A stretch of 64,000 nucleotides of DNA from Brachypodium distachyon (Eukaryota > Streptophyta > Magnoliopsida > Poales > Poaceae). The DNA is taken from NCBI RefSeq assembly GCF_000005505.3, contig NC_016132.3, positions 6,386,001 to 6,450,000 on the forward strand. Reading direction: 5' to 3'. The notes under the pieces were generated by a model. The model worked only from the letters and a program-made list of their open reading frames with translations, searched no databases and had not been told where the DNA came from. The first letter of the stretch is position 1; each line of letters begins with the position of its first letter. This document shows, piece by piece, positions 53,435 to 64,000 of the stretch. The position numbers and the translations under genes are program-made.

Positions 53435-55411
53435 TTAGCTACAGAGAATTGGTACGCAGGCGCCATCCGGGGTCTGCTGCTCCTTCCAGATCCGGCCGGT
53501 GATCCTCAGCTTCAGCTCCTTCCGGTCGCCTCCTGAGAAGAACAGCGCCATGTTCCTCTGGATCAGGAGGCCATCGTGGCTGTCACGCACCTTCCGGTGG
53601 CTGTCCCGGATGCTCCTCGGGGTGCCTTCCCATACCATCTTCCTGCCATTTGCACCGACCTCGAGGCTATAGCTGTAATTCTTCGCCTCATTCTCGTCCC
53701 CCATGAAACGGAGGAAGGCCATGTATACTGGTGCCATCCCAAGCTGGAAGGCCTCAAAGTGCAGGCAGAAGTACTGCCCGAAACAGTGAAACACCTACTC
53801 AAAAACAAAACAATTCAATGTGTGGAACTTAATTAGAAGATTTTAAATGCACATAACATGCTTACATAGCTCTGGTATCAACAACTTACATATGTGAGTG
53901 CGAGGCATGATCTTATATCCAGGTACATTGCATTAAAGTGGAACAAGATAACACAATCTTACTATTTGATACTTACCGTCAGCATCCAGGTGGCATTTTC
54001 GACTTCTCTTGGGTTGGACTTGACATATCTATGGTTGAATGTGCAGCCGCTATGCATATCAACTTTGTGATCATCCCTCAAATGGTCGACAAGATAAGGG
54101 ATATCGCCGGTCACAGAACACTCAGAACCAGCGTAAGGGCAATTATATGGTCTAAAGCTGCACTGCGGTTCATGCTTTATCTTGCTGTAGTATGGGAAGA
54201 TTTCTGGGCACCCCAAAGAGTAGTACTTACAGGGAAGCTCAAGCGATTCGGCTACTTTCTCCAGTGCCAAACACCTGATATCACCGAGCTCTTGTCTGCA
54301 AGTAGGGCAACGATTGTGCACCCTAGCTTTGCATGTTGAACACAAAGTATGTCCATTTTGGCACTGTAAATGCAATCAAAGAGATAAGAGCCTTATCCAA
54401 AAGCAGCACTGCATAATGCACGTGGTTCTTCAATTGCACACAACTAGATTCATTCAACACACAAAAAGATCTATAGATCGGCTATTAGCATACATATCTC
54501 CATGTTTATTTTGATAACCAAGTATATGACCCGAATTGATTATAAATTTTAGTGTTTATCTTGCAGACGGATCAAGATATCAATACGGCATTCAATAATT
54601 CCCTTTTAAATTTACTAGCCGAATTCCCAACGCAATTGCACGACTAGATACTAAAATTACATCTGTTCATGTTTGAAAATAGAGGAGTATTTGCTACACA
54701 ATTCTAGTGCCTATGACTAAAACTATAGTCGATCTTTTTTATATAACTGCATCAACTCTGGTATATATCTGCTTAATGTACTCTACACCACTATATTATG
54801 GATCCACCAAACGAAATAAGCAGTTGGATTTTGAAGAAAAAGAACAACAATACAAGGAATAAACAACTATCTGTAAATTGCTAAGTCAACACAAAAACTT
54901 TTTTTTGGTTTACGGCAGAACAAGTCGCCCAAATGATCCCATATGAGCAATGGAGTCAAGATCCCCAAAATTCTAAACTAGTAGAAGGTGTAGTAATTCG
55001 CCGTAGGAAATTCAAGATCAGAAGGGACTCGAATCGACAGAAGAATCATGGTACGAAATTCCTTTAACCCGCCCGATTCCCAAACCCAGATCCCCATTCG
55101 AGCCCAAGAATGGTCCTGACCCTGAGTCCCGATGTCCCAGCACACGCAGATACAGCGCACCGAGCGCCAGGGCCTAATCAAGAACACCTCCCACGCACCT
55201 GGTGGATCGGCGGGTACATGGAGTTGGTGCAGACGGGGCACTCGAGCAGCTCGTGCACGCTGCTCCCCGGCGCGACCCCGGCGGCGCCCTTGGGGCAGGC
55301 GGCCCGGGAGGCGGCGAGGAGCGCGCCGTGGGTGTGGATGGCAAGGCCGACGTCGTCCGCGTCCATGGCAGCGTCGGGCAGCGAGAGGCACTCGACGCTG
55401 TCCACGTCCAT
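53435..55411 (-). CDS. SINA-type RING E3 ubiquitin ligase (SINAT family)
   Basis: Three exons (55411-55199, 54363-53977, 53794-53435) splice in phase to 319 residues, normal for plant SINA proteins. The RING C-x2-C-x10-C-x3-H-x2-C-x2-C-x7-C-x2-C (residues 58-93) spans the exon 1/2 junction. The SIAH-type zinc fingers follow (CKYYSLGC to HLRDDH), then the TRAF-like substrate-binding fold to the C-terminus. It tags target proteins for degradation; family members act in stress, light and autophagy control. Start chosen at MDVDSVECLSLPD, the usual SINA start; the frame is open further upstream to 55498. Confidence 0.92.
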
Positions 55412-55751
55412 GGCGCGCCCGCACGCGCCCGCCACGAACAACACGTCACGTCGCGCTCCGGGGCTAGGGCTGCGGGCGAATGGGGGGAGGAGGCCCAAGG
55501 CTGGCTGCAGCTCCGGCGCTTTGTGGCCCGGGCTTGGGGGCGGTGCGCCTGTGCGGGGAGGCGGGGCTCGCGCCGCGGATTCCGGGGGAGGTCTAAAATT
55601 GCGCGATGAAGCCGCACGACCGCACGAGCACTCCCTACGATCATATCGACGCTACCCAGACCTGCCAAAAAACGAAAAGAGTACCCGGAGCCAGACTCTG
55701 ATCAAGTGACCCTGCCAATAAATAATTTAACTGAAAGTTACAAGCACAAAA
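55412..55751. promoter_or_regulatory. Divergent intergenic region of SINA and the plastid-protein gene
   Basis: The two start codons are about 620 bp apart. GC-rich SINA 5'UTR on the left. It contains a tRNA-Gln gene in between. Confidence 0.4.
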
Positions 55752-55823
55752 GGTTCCATGGTCTAGCGGTTAGGACATTGGACTCTGAATCCAGTAACCC
55801 GAGTTCAAGTCTCGGTGGAACCT
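55752..55823 (+). tRNA. tRNA-Gln (CUG), copy 1
   Basis: Acceptor GGTTCCA/TGGAACC with discriminator T; anticodon stem TTGGA/TCCAG with loop CTCTGAA gives CTG. T-run terminator follows at once. CAA-rich start region upstream. Confidence 0.95.
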
Positions 55824-56033
55824 TTTTTCTTTATTTTCCCCTGTTTTTTTGACTCCACCGTGCATTATCTCAGGCTCTCAGCACAAGGAGGCCTCCGGAC
55901 CACGCGCCTAGCTCCCAGTTCAACCTCCAAATCTCCTCTTCTTCCCCTGGCTCAGATCTCTCGATCCCTATCCAGGGGTAAAGAAGCGAAGCGAAGCACG
56001 GGGAGTGGCAGGAGGAGCAGTCGAGACCCCGAA

Positions 56034-57246
56034 ATGGCGGCCTCCCTCTGGCTGCAGCTCCCTTCCCCTCCTCCACCTCTCCACAGCCCCCTCTTCCTCT
56101 CCTCCTCCTTTCCTTCTTCTTCTTCTGCGTCTCCTCTGCCGCTGCAGTACAAGAAGCACGCTCCAGCAAGAGGCAACCTTATCTGCAGCTCCTCGTCTCC
56201 TTCAGTCGTGACCAAACAAGAGGGGGATTCCCCAGCAAAGGCGCTCCCTGCTTCTGCTGCGCCCGTCAGCTACAAGGATGACCCCAACTTCAGGTACTGT
56301 ATACGATTCGATTCTGTTCGGGTGTTTTACTGTGTGTCGATGTTTAGTTGTTCGCATGGACTTGTAAGAATGAAAATCTACATTAGATAATAAAAAATAC
56401 TTATTTAAAAGATAATTCGCAAATGGTTCCATGGTCTAGTGGTTAGGACATTGGACTCTGAATCCAGTAACCCGAGTTCAAGTCTCGGTGGAACCTTGCA
56501 TTCTCCCCCTTTTTGGTATGTTTCTTAGCTCCCTTTCAATTGTACCATTTATTCGTTCAACTTTCAAATCTACTCTGAGTTTTAACCAAGATGAGAAGAG
56601 ACCTTTTTTTTAGTAAAGAAAGACGAGAAGCTCGAATTAAGTTTGAGACAGGCTTGTAGTCTGTAGATTCATCCCGAATTCAGTCTGGTCCATATTCTGC
56701 ATTTTCAAATAAAAAACGAACATAATTGTGTATTAGCTAAGGTATGTATCTCCCTTTTGGCGGTCAATTATCTAGTACTCCGAATACCATTTTTTTTTCA
56801 ACTTCCTAATCTACTTTGTAATTTTAACCAAGATGAAAAGAGACCTTTTTACGTGAAGCTCGAATTCAGTTTGAGACAGGCTCGTCTGTACTCTGTAGAT
56901 TCATCTCTAATTCAGCATATTCTGTATTTTCAAATTAAAAACGAAAATAATGGTGTGCTTCCAACGGTTCTCCTGGCAACTGCGTGTGCACAGGGGTTGC
57001 AAGGGCTGTGGCCGGGAGGAAACGGAGAGGGGCTGCAACGGCGAAGGGCGTATCATGGGCGGCATAGCCGCCGTCCCCTTGTTCGGCTGGTGGCCCATCA
57101 AGGCCTACCGGCCGTGCCCAGGTTTCGTCGCCTCCGGCGGCCGCTACCGGCGCTATGGCCAGAGCATGGACGACGTTATCGCCGGCAAGGGAAGGAAATT
57201 AGCCCCCTCCAACAAGAAGAACAAAAGGTACGCCTGTGATGACTGA
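56034..57246 (+). CDS. Conserved protein with predicted plastid transit peptide, function unknown
   Basis: Two exons (56034-56293 and 56994-57246) splice (TTCAG|GTACTG ... GCACAG|GGG) to 170 residues. The first 60-70 residues are Ser/Pro/Leu-rich with few acids, as in chloroplast transit peptides. The mature part has SYKDDPNFRGCKGCGREE with a CxxC pair, then GGIAAVPLFGWWPIKAYRPCPGF and GGRYRRYGQSMDDVI, then a Lys-rich end. Its strict motifs suggest a conserved plant family, but I do not know its role. The end KNKR|GTACGCC could be a further donor; the stop 15 bases on is the simpler reading. A tRNA-Gln lies inside the intron. Confidence 0.75.
56425..56496 (+). tRNA. tRNA-Gln (CUG), copy 2, inside an intron
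   Basis: Same as copy 1 except T for C in the D loop (TAGTGG for TAGCGG). Lies in the sense direction within the intron (56294-56993) of the plastid-protein gene. TTTTT terminator near 56510. Confidence 0.95.
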
Positions 57247-58285
57247 TGAAGCATATGCACACGTCTATAGGGCCACAGGGATCTAACATTAGGCTGGATA
57301 CATAATCCACTGAATTGGATTGAATATCAGCAGCTGATGGCATGCTGATCTCGCATTCACATGGCTTTGCATCTTGCAGTGAAAAATGATCTAGCCCAAG
57401 AACGAGTGGGAGAAGGCAATCTGCGTCACCCAGCTTTTCAGATTCTGTTTCAGGCTTGGCATTATCTAGCTAGGCCAGCTTGTTCTAGCTGTGCTGGAAC
57501 TAATCCAGTCTGCAGAATCGACCCCCGTCACGAAGTTTCATAGCTCAGATTCGACGGCATATATGCTCCAGTGCTGTCCTGGCAGTCTGGCACTCATGGT
57601 TTGCATCTTTTTGCCAAGTGTAACAGCAAACGGTCGTCAGAAAATTTCTGGAATTAATCGAATTGCACTTTGTGAGTATGTGGTTTCTGTTGTTTTTCTA
57701 GCCACTCGACGTTCGAACATGATTACATGGTACTGTTCACGACCATTTAGAGTTTCGTCGCCAACATGCGTGGTGAGGAAGATTTGATGATGACATTGAA
57801 CAACAAAACATCAGACCATGGAATAATCAGAATAGCCAATAGAGCTGTCAGTAAGAAACCAAGATGGTTATGTTTCACTAACCGATGCTACCTCAATGGT
57901 AATAAGCTGATTCGTTACATCATTGCCCATACATGATTGGAAGAAACAAAAGCTGCTGCCATCTTCCAGCGGGATGGTTCAGAAATGAAGCACATTACAA
58001 TCAGCTAAGGGCGAAAGCAGATCACATTTCCATGTTCCATCAGTTCATTTCCTCAATTTGGTGAAAGTAAAAAAAAACTAACAAAATAAGGCATCTCTTG
58101 CGAACAGCAAAGAGAGACACCAAACTTATGGACAGAAGTTGGTCGTGTACTTACACCTAGTTGCATCTCTACTGTGCACTGGAAACTGGCATAAGGAACG
58201 TCGCAGAACACAATTGGTTCTGCAGAAATGAAGCCACATGCCGAACTCCCAGGAAAAGGGAAATTACAGTTAAATGGTTATACTA
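57247..58285. other. Convergent 3' region of the plastid-protein and DMS3-like genes
   Basis: No gene seen. 3'UTR sequence of both neighbours is likely at its edges. Confidence 0.4.
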
Positions 58286-61200
58286 TCAGCGCATGTGGGG
58301 AGGCTTGACTGCAAATGAATTACTTCCAGGAGATGCTGCAAATGGATTAATCCGAGGAGTTACCGCGAATGGATTACTTCCTGGAGTTGCTGGTGAGCGA
58401 ATTGTTGGTGAACCCTGCAACCTCTGCAGAAAGGGAAGCGCATCAGGTCCATCATCATATCAGCATTTTGGACAAGAAAAAACGCCATATGTTTGTCCTA
58501 CCACAAGTAACTACTACAGTAAATGAAAGGGTAGAACTTTGAATGACATGCAACATGAGAACACATAAAAAAAATTTGACAGACATATATATATCTTGGT
58601 GTGGGCAATTTAGAGTTGCACCCAGGAGCAGGGTGAAAAAAAAGGGGTTTTCAAATGCCAAAAAAAGTTACACATGTAAATGTTCTTGTCCTTTGCTCGA
58701 CTGCTGGTATGTCACCTTGGTGGTCACCTAAACAGATCAGCGTGAAGCTCCGGTTTATTGGTGTTGGCAGACGATGATGAGCTATGTGCCAGCTTTCTCC
58801 TTGACGATGGTTATGCACCTGAGGGCCATTTTGAGGTCTACATTGTGCTGACAGGATCAGCTAGAGGACAGGATCCTCGGTGACAAGGCGCACAACAGCA
58901 AGGTGGTCAGCTTATCAAAGTCCAATTGGATTAGGATATTTGTGGACCTTGATTTGGACATCAGCATACTGAGCTTGGTTGGATATGGATTACAGCAATT
59001 TATTTGGATTAACGTTGGACTTTTCTGTTTAGATTTGGACTGATCTATTAGGACCTCTATTAATTATCTGCCTGTAAGTGCTACTCCCATAATTTTGGAA
59101 TAGGTCAGAGTAAAGTGCACTTGTGCAGCACCTTAAAATTTAATTTTGCCAAAACCGAACACAGTTAATGAACAACAGCAGTGTAGATAAAGCATTTGTG
59201 TATGTGAGAATCAAGGATGTATGCATTTGTAAAAACAATGATTAAACTATATAAGTACAGTACAGGAACCAAAGGCTATCAGACTATTAGTATCATCCAA
59301 TCATGTTATCATGTGAATTGCATGTCTGAGATATCACTTTGAAACCAGCAGATTACTGATGCAGCATGTAGGATTGAAATGTTGAATATGGTAAATCACC
59401 AGTTTGTGCTAGGGAAGCTATGATTTAGGAAGTAGCTGAAGTTTAAGGAGAATAAATCGCTACTGTAAATGCATCTTTACCGGTGATGGTTGAGCAAGAT
59501 ATTCCATAAGCTGCTTCTTTTGCTTCTCGAACAAGTCCTTAACTTGCTTCCACAAATCTTCCTGTATTTTTATATCCTCAACAAGCCTTTCCTTCTCCCA
59601 ATTCTTCAGTTTTATTTGCTCTTCCATTTCAGAAATAATACTTGAAGGGGCATACGACCCAAGGCTTAAAACAGCAAATTTCACTTCTACACTTCTCCTG
59701 CAACAGTCATTGGTAATAACAATAATAAAAAAGTTATGACGTATACATTTTAGCATAGAAAGAGCAATACCGACAGTCATATTAGCGTAAATGAACTTCT
59801 TTGAGTACATAAAGCAGGGTAATACAACTGTGTAGGGAAGTGAGATTCCATTTTTAAGAACAGAGAAAACTAACGTTTTCATTTCATGAGGATTATAAAT
59901 AAAAAACGCAAAGTGATTGTAGCTTTACTGTATAAAATTTTACTGGAATCAATATTATTGTTTCATTTAACATTTCATGGCTACCTGTATCAAGTGTGAT
60001 AATTTGAGCTTGTGACAGACAATCCTGATTTTACCAAATATGTTATTACAAGAAGCGAAATAACTATACTCATGAATGGACACAGTAATCATGACAGTCT
60101 GCAAGACTCAAACACTGTGATCCATCATTAACATTATGAAGAGATGTAAAGGGATGAGCTGTATATTTGTGTACCTATCACCGAGGCAGAATGAACCATT
60201 AGGCCTCAATATACTACCATCCAAAGAAATAGCACCATCATTTATGAAGGGAATAGCATGCCGCAAATCAGCTGTAGTCTCATAAACTTGTAAATGAGAA
60301 AACAAACTGTAAAACAGAGTTTCCCTAAGACCTTGACCATTACGTGTGAGATAACTCAAGTATGCCTGGTCCAATTGTATCATATTTACTGCAAAATTCA
60401 GAAAACCAGGAGGAGACTCCCCGCTAGGCAACCTTGGTTTATGCAACATTAGCCATCTCTGCGGATCATCAATCATGACATCTCCAGGAAATGGCCTGCA
60501 GAGCGTAAAAGTGTATAATACTTGAGTAACCATACAGTTGAGTTACTGAGTCCAAGAGAGAACGGGAACACTAAAAATTAAAATGGCACCTCATGTTTTC
60601 AAGACTAAACACAGTGAATCTCCCATCAAGAAACTTTCCAATTGAGCGACTCAGACCATGAATGCCACAGGTCTTATCAATGGTGCCTTCTTTGTCATAT
60701 GTTTCAAGAAGCTTGACACCATCATAAGTCTTGCAAACAAGACCAAGCATATTTTCTATTCCCAAGTACTCTGATAGTATGCTGTCACAAATTTACAAGA
60801 ACAAACAGATACCAGCAGACGTAAACAAACATAAAATGTCATGTAAATTAGCACCAATAGAGGCACTACATTCAATGCAAAACAAAGATAAAAATTGACC
60901 TGCTTAGATTATCATCATTTACTTTACCCAAGGTAGCCACCACACCAAGGACATCTTTCAGCTGTGGGACCTTTGATGCTTGCACAGAATGACGGTTCCT
61001 CAACTCACACACAATCGAAGCAGCTGTCTTGTCCTGATGACATATGCTTTGAATAACACGCTGGTCAGCTTCTTGAACTGATGTCCCATTATTTGCATTT
61101 ACAGCCTTCTTCCCAAGTTTAACTGGAAATGGTTTCAGGGTTCAGCATATAACCAGGGGCAATAGATTAAGAGAAGTACATGACAACCCTAACTTTGTTT

Positions 61201-62552
61201 CAAAGTGACACACATATTAGCTGCACATTATGATGCTAAATTGCTAATGTGCCACGGCATTTAATGTCGCTTAAACAAATCAGCCATTCCATGCAATGTG
61301 GCGACTGTGGTGCTAACAAAAAACAAGCAAATAGAGGTCAACAACAATGCTCAACCAAACATATTCCAAAATCGACAACAAATTTGGCATGTTTTTTTAT
61401 CAGAGACATCAATTGGTTTTTTTTAACAGAGGGACATCAATTGGTTAATCCTATGGCTACTCCATAAGTGCTGTCCAAATTTACAATTTTCTGCAGCTAA
61501 GTTGACCTAATATTAATTTACTTATATTGACCTAGCAAGGGGGCAAATCGTGTAAAAATGGTCATCTTTTGAAAATCTGGAAACACCGTGTGAAAATATG
61601 AACTTGTGGTGTATGTCCATACAAAATTTCAAGTTCAAACCGATCAAGGTACTCCATAAAAGATTTTTTTCTATTTCGTATCTCACAAAGTACAATGAAG
61701 TTAAAGTACTTCCTCCAATCCAATTTAATTGTCGCAGGATTAGGTAAGTTTTGCCTAAACCTGCGACAATTAAATTGGACTGGAGGTAGTAAATTTTTTG
61801 CATAGATGTACAGCAAGCTTAATCATGGAAGCGCATGTTTTTCAAGAATTTTTTTATACTTGCATGTGTGCTTTTAACACAGCATTTTCAGCTTTGAAAC
61901 AAGATGGTCATTTTTACAGGGCATGTGCCTCATTAGTAGGCGTATGCAAGCACCTTATTAGCCTTTTGATACACCAACCATTCAGGATTCGAGACTCGCA
62001 AGGATGTCCTCTCAGGCCTGAACATTGTGAGCTTCTCTTTAAATGATTTCAAACCACAAGATACCTAGTGTTGTTCGAAACAGAACTAGATATGAATGTT
62101 GGCAAATAAAGTTCCATAAATAACAGGCTGAACTACCAAGAACTAGACAACTTAATGCTTGACTAACATGCCACCACATAATTGTAACGTTACATGGTCT
62201 ACTGGATGGTACCAATAAACAGCATTCACAGACAATAGCATAACCAAATACATAAATTCTAGGTGGCAAAGCATGTCAACATCTTACTACTCAGGTCGGC
62301 AATAGACTGTTCGATGACATCAATCTCAGACTTGAGCAACTTGATGTTCCCCTCATGGTGGTTGAGCTTTTGCCCCAGCTTCTGCAGCCCTTCCTGCATC
62401 ATCTGCAAGGAATTCCATCAACACTAATATGCAGGAATAACCTCACAGCATTGCACGGAATACTGAACTGAACTGGCAAAAATGAAGCCCAAGAATATGA
62501 AGCACACCTTGGTGTTGAAAACAATTATCTGATTAGCCAGTGGAGTCTCCAT
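58286..62552 (-). CDS. DMS3: DMS3-like protein, SMC-hinge component of RNA-directed DNA methylation
   Basis: Seven exons (62552-62508, 62402-62288, 61122-60900, 60781-60590, 60495-60175, 59697-59481, 58423-58286) splice without a frame error to 416 residues; Arabidopsis DMS3 is about 420. Short coiled coil at 16-52, then an SMC-hinge-like core (about 90-320) with [24 protein letters not shown] and [24 protein letters not shown], then a Lys/Glu coiled coil (about 325-370) and a Pro/Ser tail with three NPF-like repeats. DMS3 joins DRD1 and RDM1 to bring RNA polymerase V to chromatin. N-terminal start and last exon are predicted; the paralogue GMI1 is less likely because of its greater length. 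Confidence 0.85.
58424..59480 (-). other. Intron 6 of the DMS3-like gene (1057 bp)
   Basis: CACCG|GTAAAG ... TTTCTGCAG|AGG, phase 0. If it is retained, the protein ends with VKMHLQ and loses the NPF-like tail, so an alternative end is possible. Confidence 0.6.
61709..61789. mobile_element. 81-bp Stowaway MITE in DMS3 intron 2
   Basis: Arms of 30 bases, CTTCCTCCAATCC... and its inverted partner ending GGACTGGAGGTAG, differ at two places. TA duplicated at 61707-61708 and 61790-61791. Only about 20 bases separate the arms, so the transcript would fold into a hairpin. Confidence 0.85.
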
Positions 62553-64000
62553 GCTGGAACAGAGAACAGGCAAGGTTTAGAAAACCCCAAATACGCTCAA
62601 ACAACTGCGCGTATGAGGAGCGCCAGGGGCGGAGCTACAGCGGTACAAGGGTGTGCATCTGTAAACCCACGGGCGGAGGACCCGGCAGGGCAAGGTAGGG
62701 CGGCCGCCCCACCTTGATTTTCGCCTCAGTTATGAATTGGGGAAGATGAAACGGGGAGCTAATGGGCGGAATCCGTTCGTGGGGTGATGGGAGGAGAAAC
62801 GGTCGGGAGAGAGAGGGGAGATCAACCTTCGGTGGAGGAAGACGAGATAGGGGGCTGGGGCGCTCGGCAGCGGTGGCGGCGCTGGCGCGAGGAGGAAGAC
62901 GAGCCACGGAGCGAGCCTGCGAGACCTGACCTGGTGCTGGTGGTCTAGTTGTCCATAGAAGGAAGGGTGCATTTGGTCAGTTTGCTTTTCTGCTTTTACT
63001 TCTGATGAAAAAAAAAAGAAAAAAGCAAATCAAAAGGCTATTTTCCGCACAGAAAAACAAAAAATCAATAAAAAAAAGTAACTATTCTTGATGCTGGACA
63101 AAAAACAAAAAAACCACAAGACATGCGATGTTGTTTTATGTCGTGGAGTCGATTAAGAGCAATCTGTTTTGGCACCCAACCAGATGAACTGAGAACCTTT
63201 TTTTTTTTCGCGAAAGAGGAACCGAGAACAATCAAACAAAAGAGTAAATGAGATTTTCATTGTTTGCAACGTCACCATGTCACAAATTTAAAGTAAACCC
63301 ACTAGTTTTGGCAAACGAAATTGATTATATATGTATAATCAACAGTTCGAAAAGGATTTCAACCAAGCATCCGACTCCTTATTCTCTAACTCCCTCATTT
63401 TCTCCCCCAAAAATCCCGTCCATCCACCCAACATGCTAAAAGCACAAGCGGCTCCTATTTCGTTCTCCCCAATCAAAAATTAATCAAAGGCATAGTCTCT
63501 CCCTCTACTCTGGTGATCCCCGCTATGGCGCAAGCAGAGCTAATCGCTTGATGTAAACGACCTCGTACCTCAAAAACTAATGGCCAAAGCCAACTCTGGG
63601 CCGGGTGGAGGCTGCAGCGATATTCCGACAAGTAAAAATGGGAACGGCGAGGCATCTTAGAGGCGGGGGTAGTTGGTGGGGGCGGATCGACGCACCGGCG
63701 GTGACGCCAGTCGCTAGGGTATACTAAAGCACTCCGACGGCTGCAGGGCGCACGGGCCAGTAGTCCGTGGTCACTTAAGAAAAACTAGTGATTTGGGGTT
63801 CCATAACACATAATCGATATGTAATCACATGTTTTGGAGGAAATTTAAAAAACCACATGTTTTCTTCTAAATTTCCATAGGGCATCCGCATTGACCGGTT
63901 AGACCATCTAACGGCATAAATGATATAAGAAAACCGCATTTAAGGTTACCCACGTCATCTAAGTTGCCATGAGAACGCTGACATGTCCATGTCGTGCCTT
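62553..64000. other. DMS3-like upstream region and intergenic sequence
   Basis: 62640-62960 is GC-rich with pyrimidine-rich minus-strand sequence, likely promoter and 5'UTR of the DMS3-like gene. Beyond 63000 it is AT-rich with no gene or element recognised. Confidence 0.4.

Overview
This is nuclear DNA of a grass (Poaceae). The genes have short GT-AG introns. The retroelements are of kinds typical of cereals: a Tat-lineage Ty3/gypsy element with an antisense ORF, a chromodomain Ty3/gypsy element with LTRs of about 3.2 kb, a BARE/Angela-like copia LTR, and Stowaway and Tourist MITEs. The gene-rich part shows the usual grass GC bias. I cannot name the species. There is no sign of prokaryotic, organellar or free viral DNA.

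The left half (1-26788) is a stack of nested LTR retrotransposons. The outermost recognisable piece is a minus-strand LTR (D, ends at 26788). Plus-strand Tat-lineage element C (pol, antisense ORF and 3' LTR, 18017-26286) interrupts it. A related Tat element A (5' LTR from base 1, 3' LTR ending 18016) sits inside C's reverse-transcriptase gene. Chromovirus B (3089-15679, Tekay-like, with an extra ORF before gag) lies inside A. A complete inverted solo LTR of B's own family (3708-6751, 5-bp duplication CGCGA) lies inside B's 5' LTR. All coding parts are broken. Where I could judge the ancestral codon, premature stops fit C-to-T or G-to-A changes. The antisense ORF of C keeps two spliceosomal introns whose removal restores frame.

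The middle (26789-42733) is gene-poor. It holds a 31-33-bp minisatellite, two tandem broken copies of a B3-domain exon, a copia LTR, an old LINE fragment, a 4.6-kb LINE with a 17-bp target duplication, and a MITE.

The right part (42734-62552) is a gene island: a small LEA-like gene (-), tRNA-Glu(CUC), a proline-rich LEA_2/NHL membrane protein (+), the R-SNARE SEC22 (-, six coding exons plus a 5'UTR exon), a SINA-type RING E3 ligase (-), two tRNA-Gln(CUG) genes, an unnamed plastid-type protein (+), and a seven-exon DMS3-like gene (-). DMS3 belongs to the RNA-directed DNA methylation machinery, which is the pathway expected to silence a nest like the one upstream. The genes do not form an operon. 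Neighbouring pairs are convergent (LEA_2/SEC22, plastid gene/DMS3) or divergent (SINA/plastid gene).
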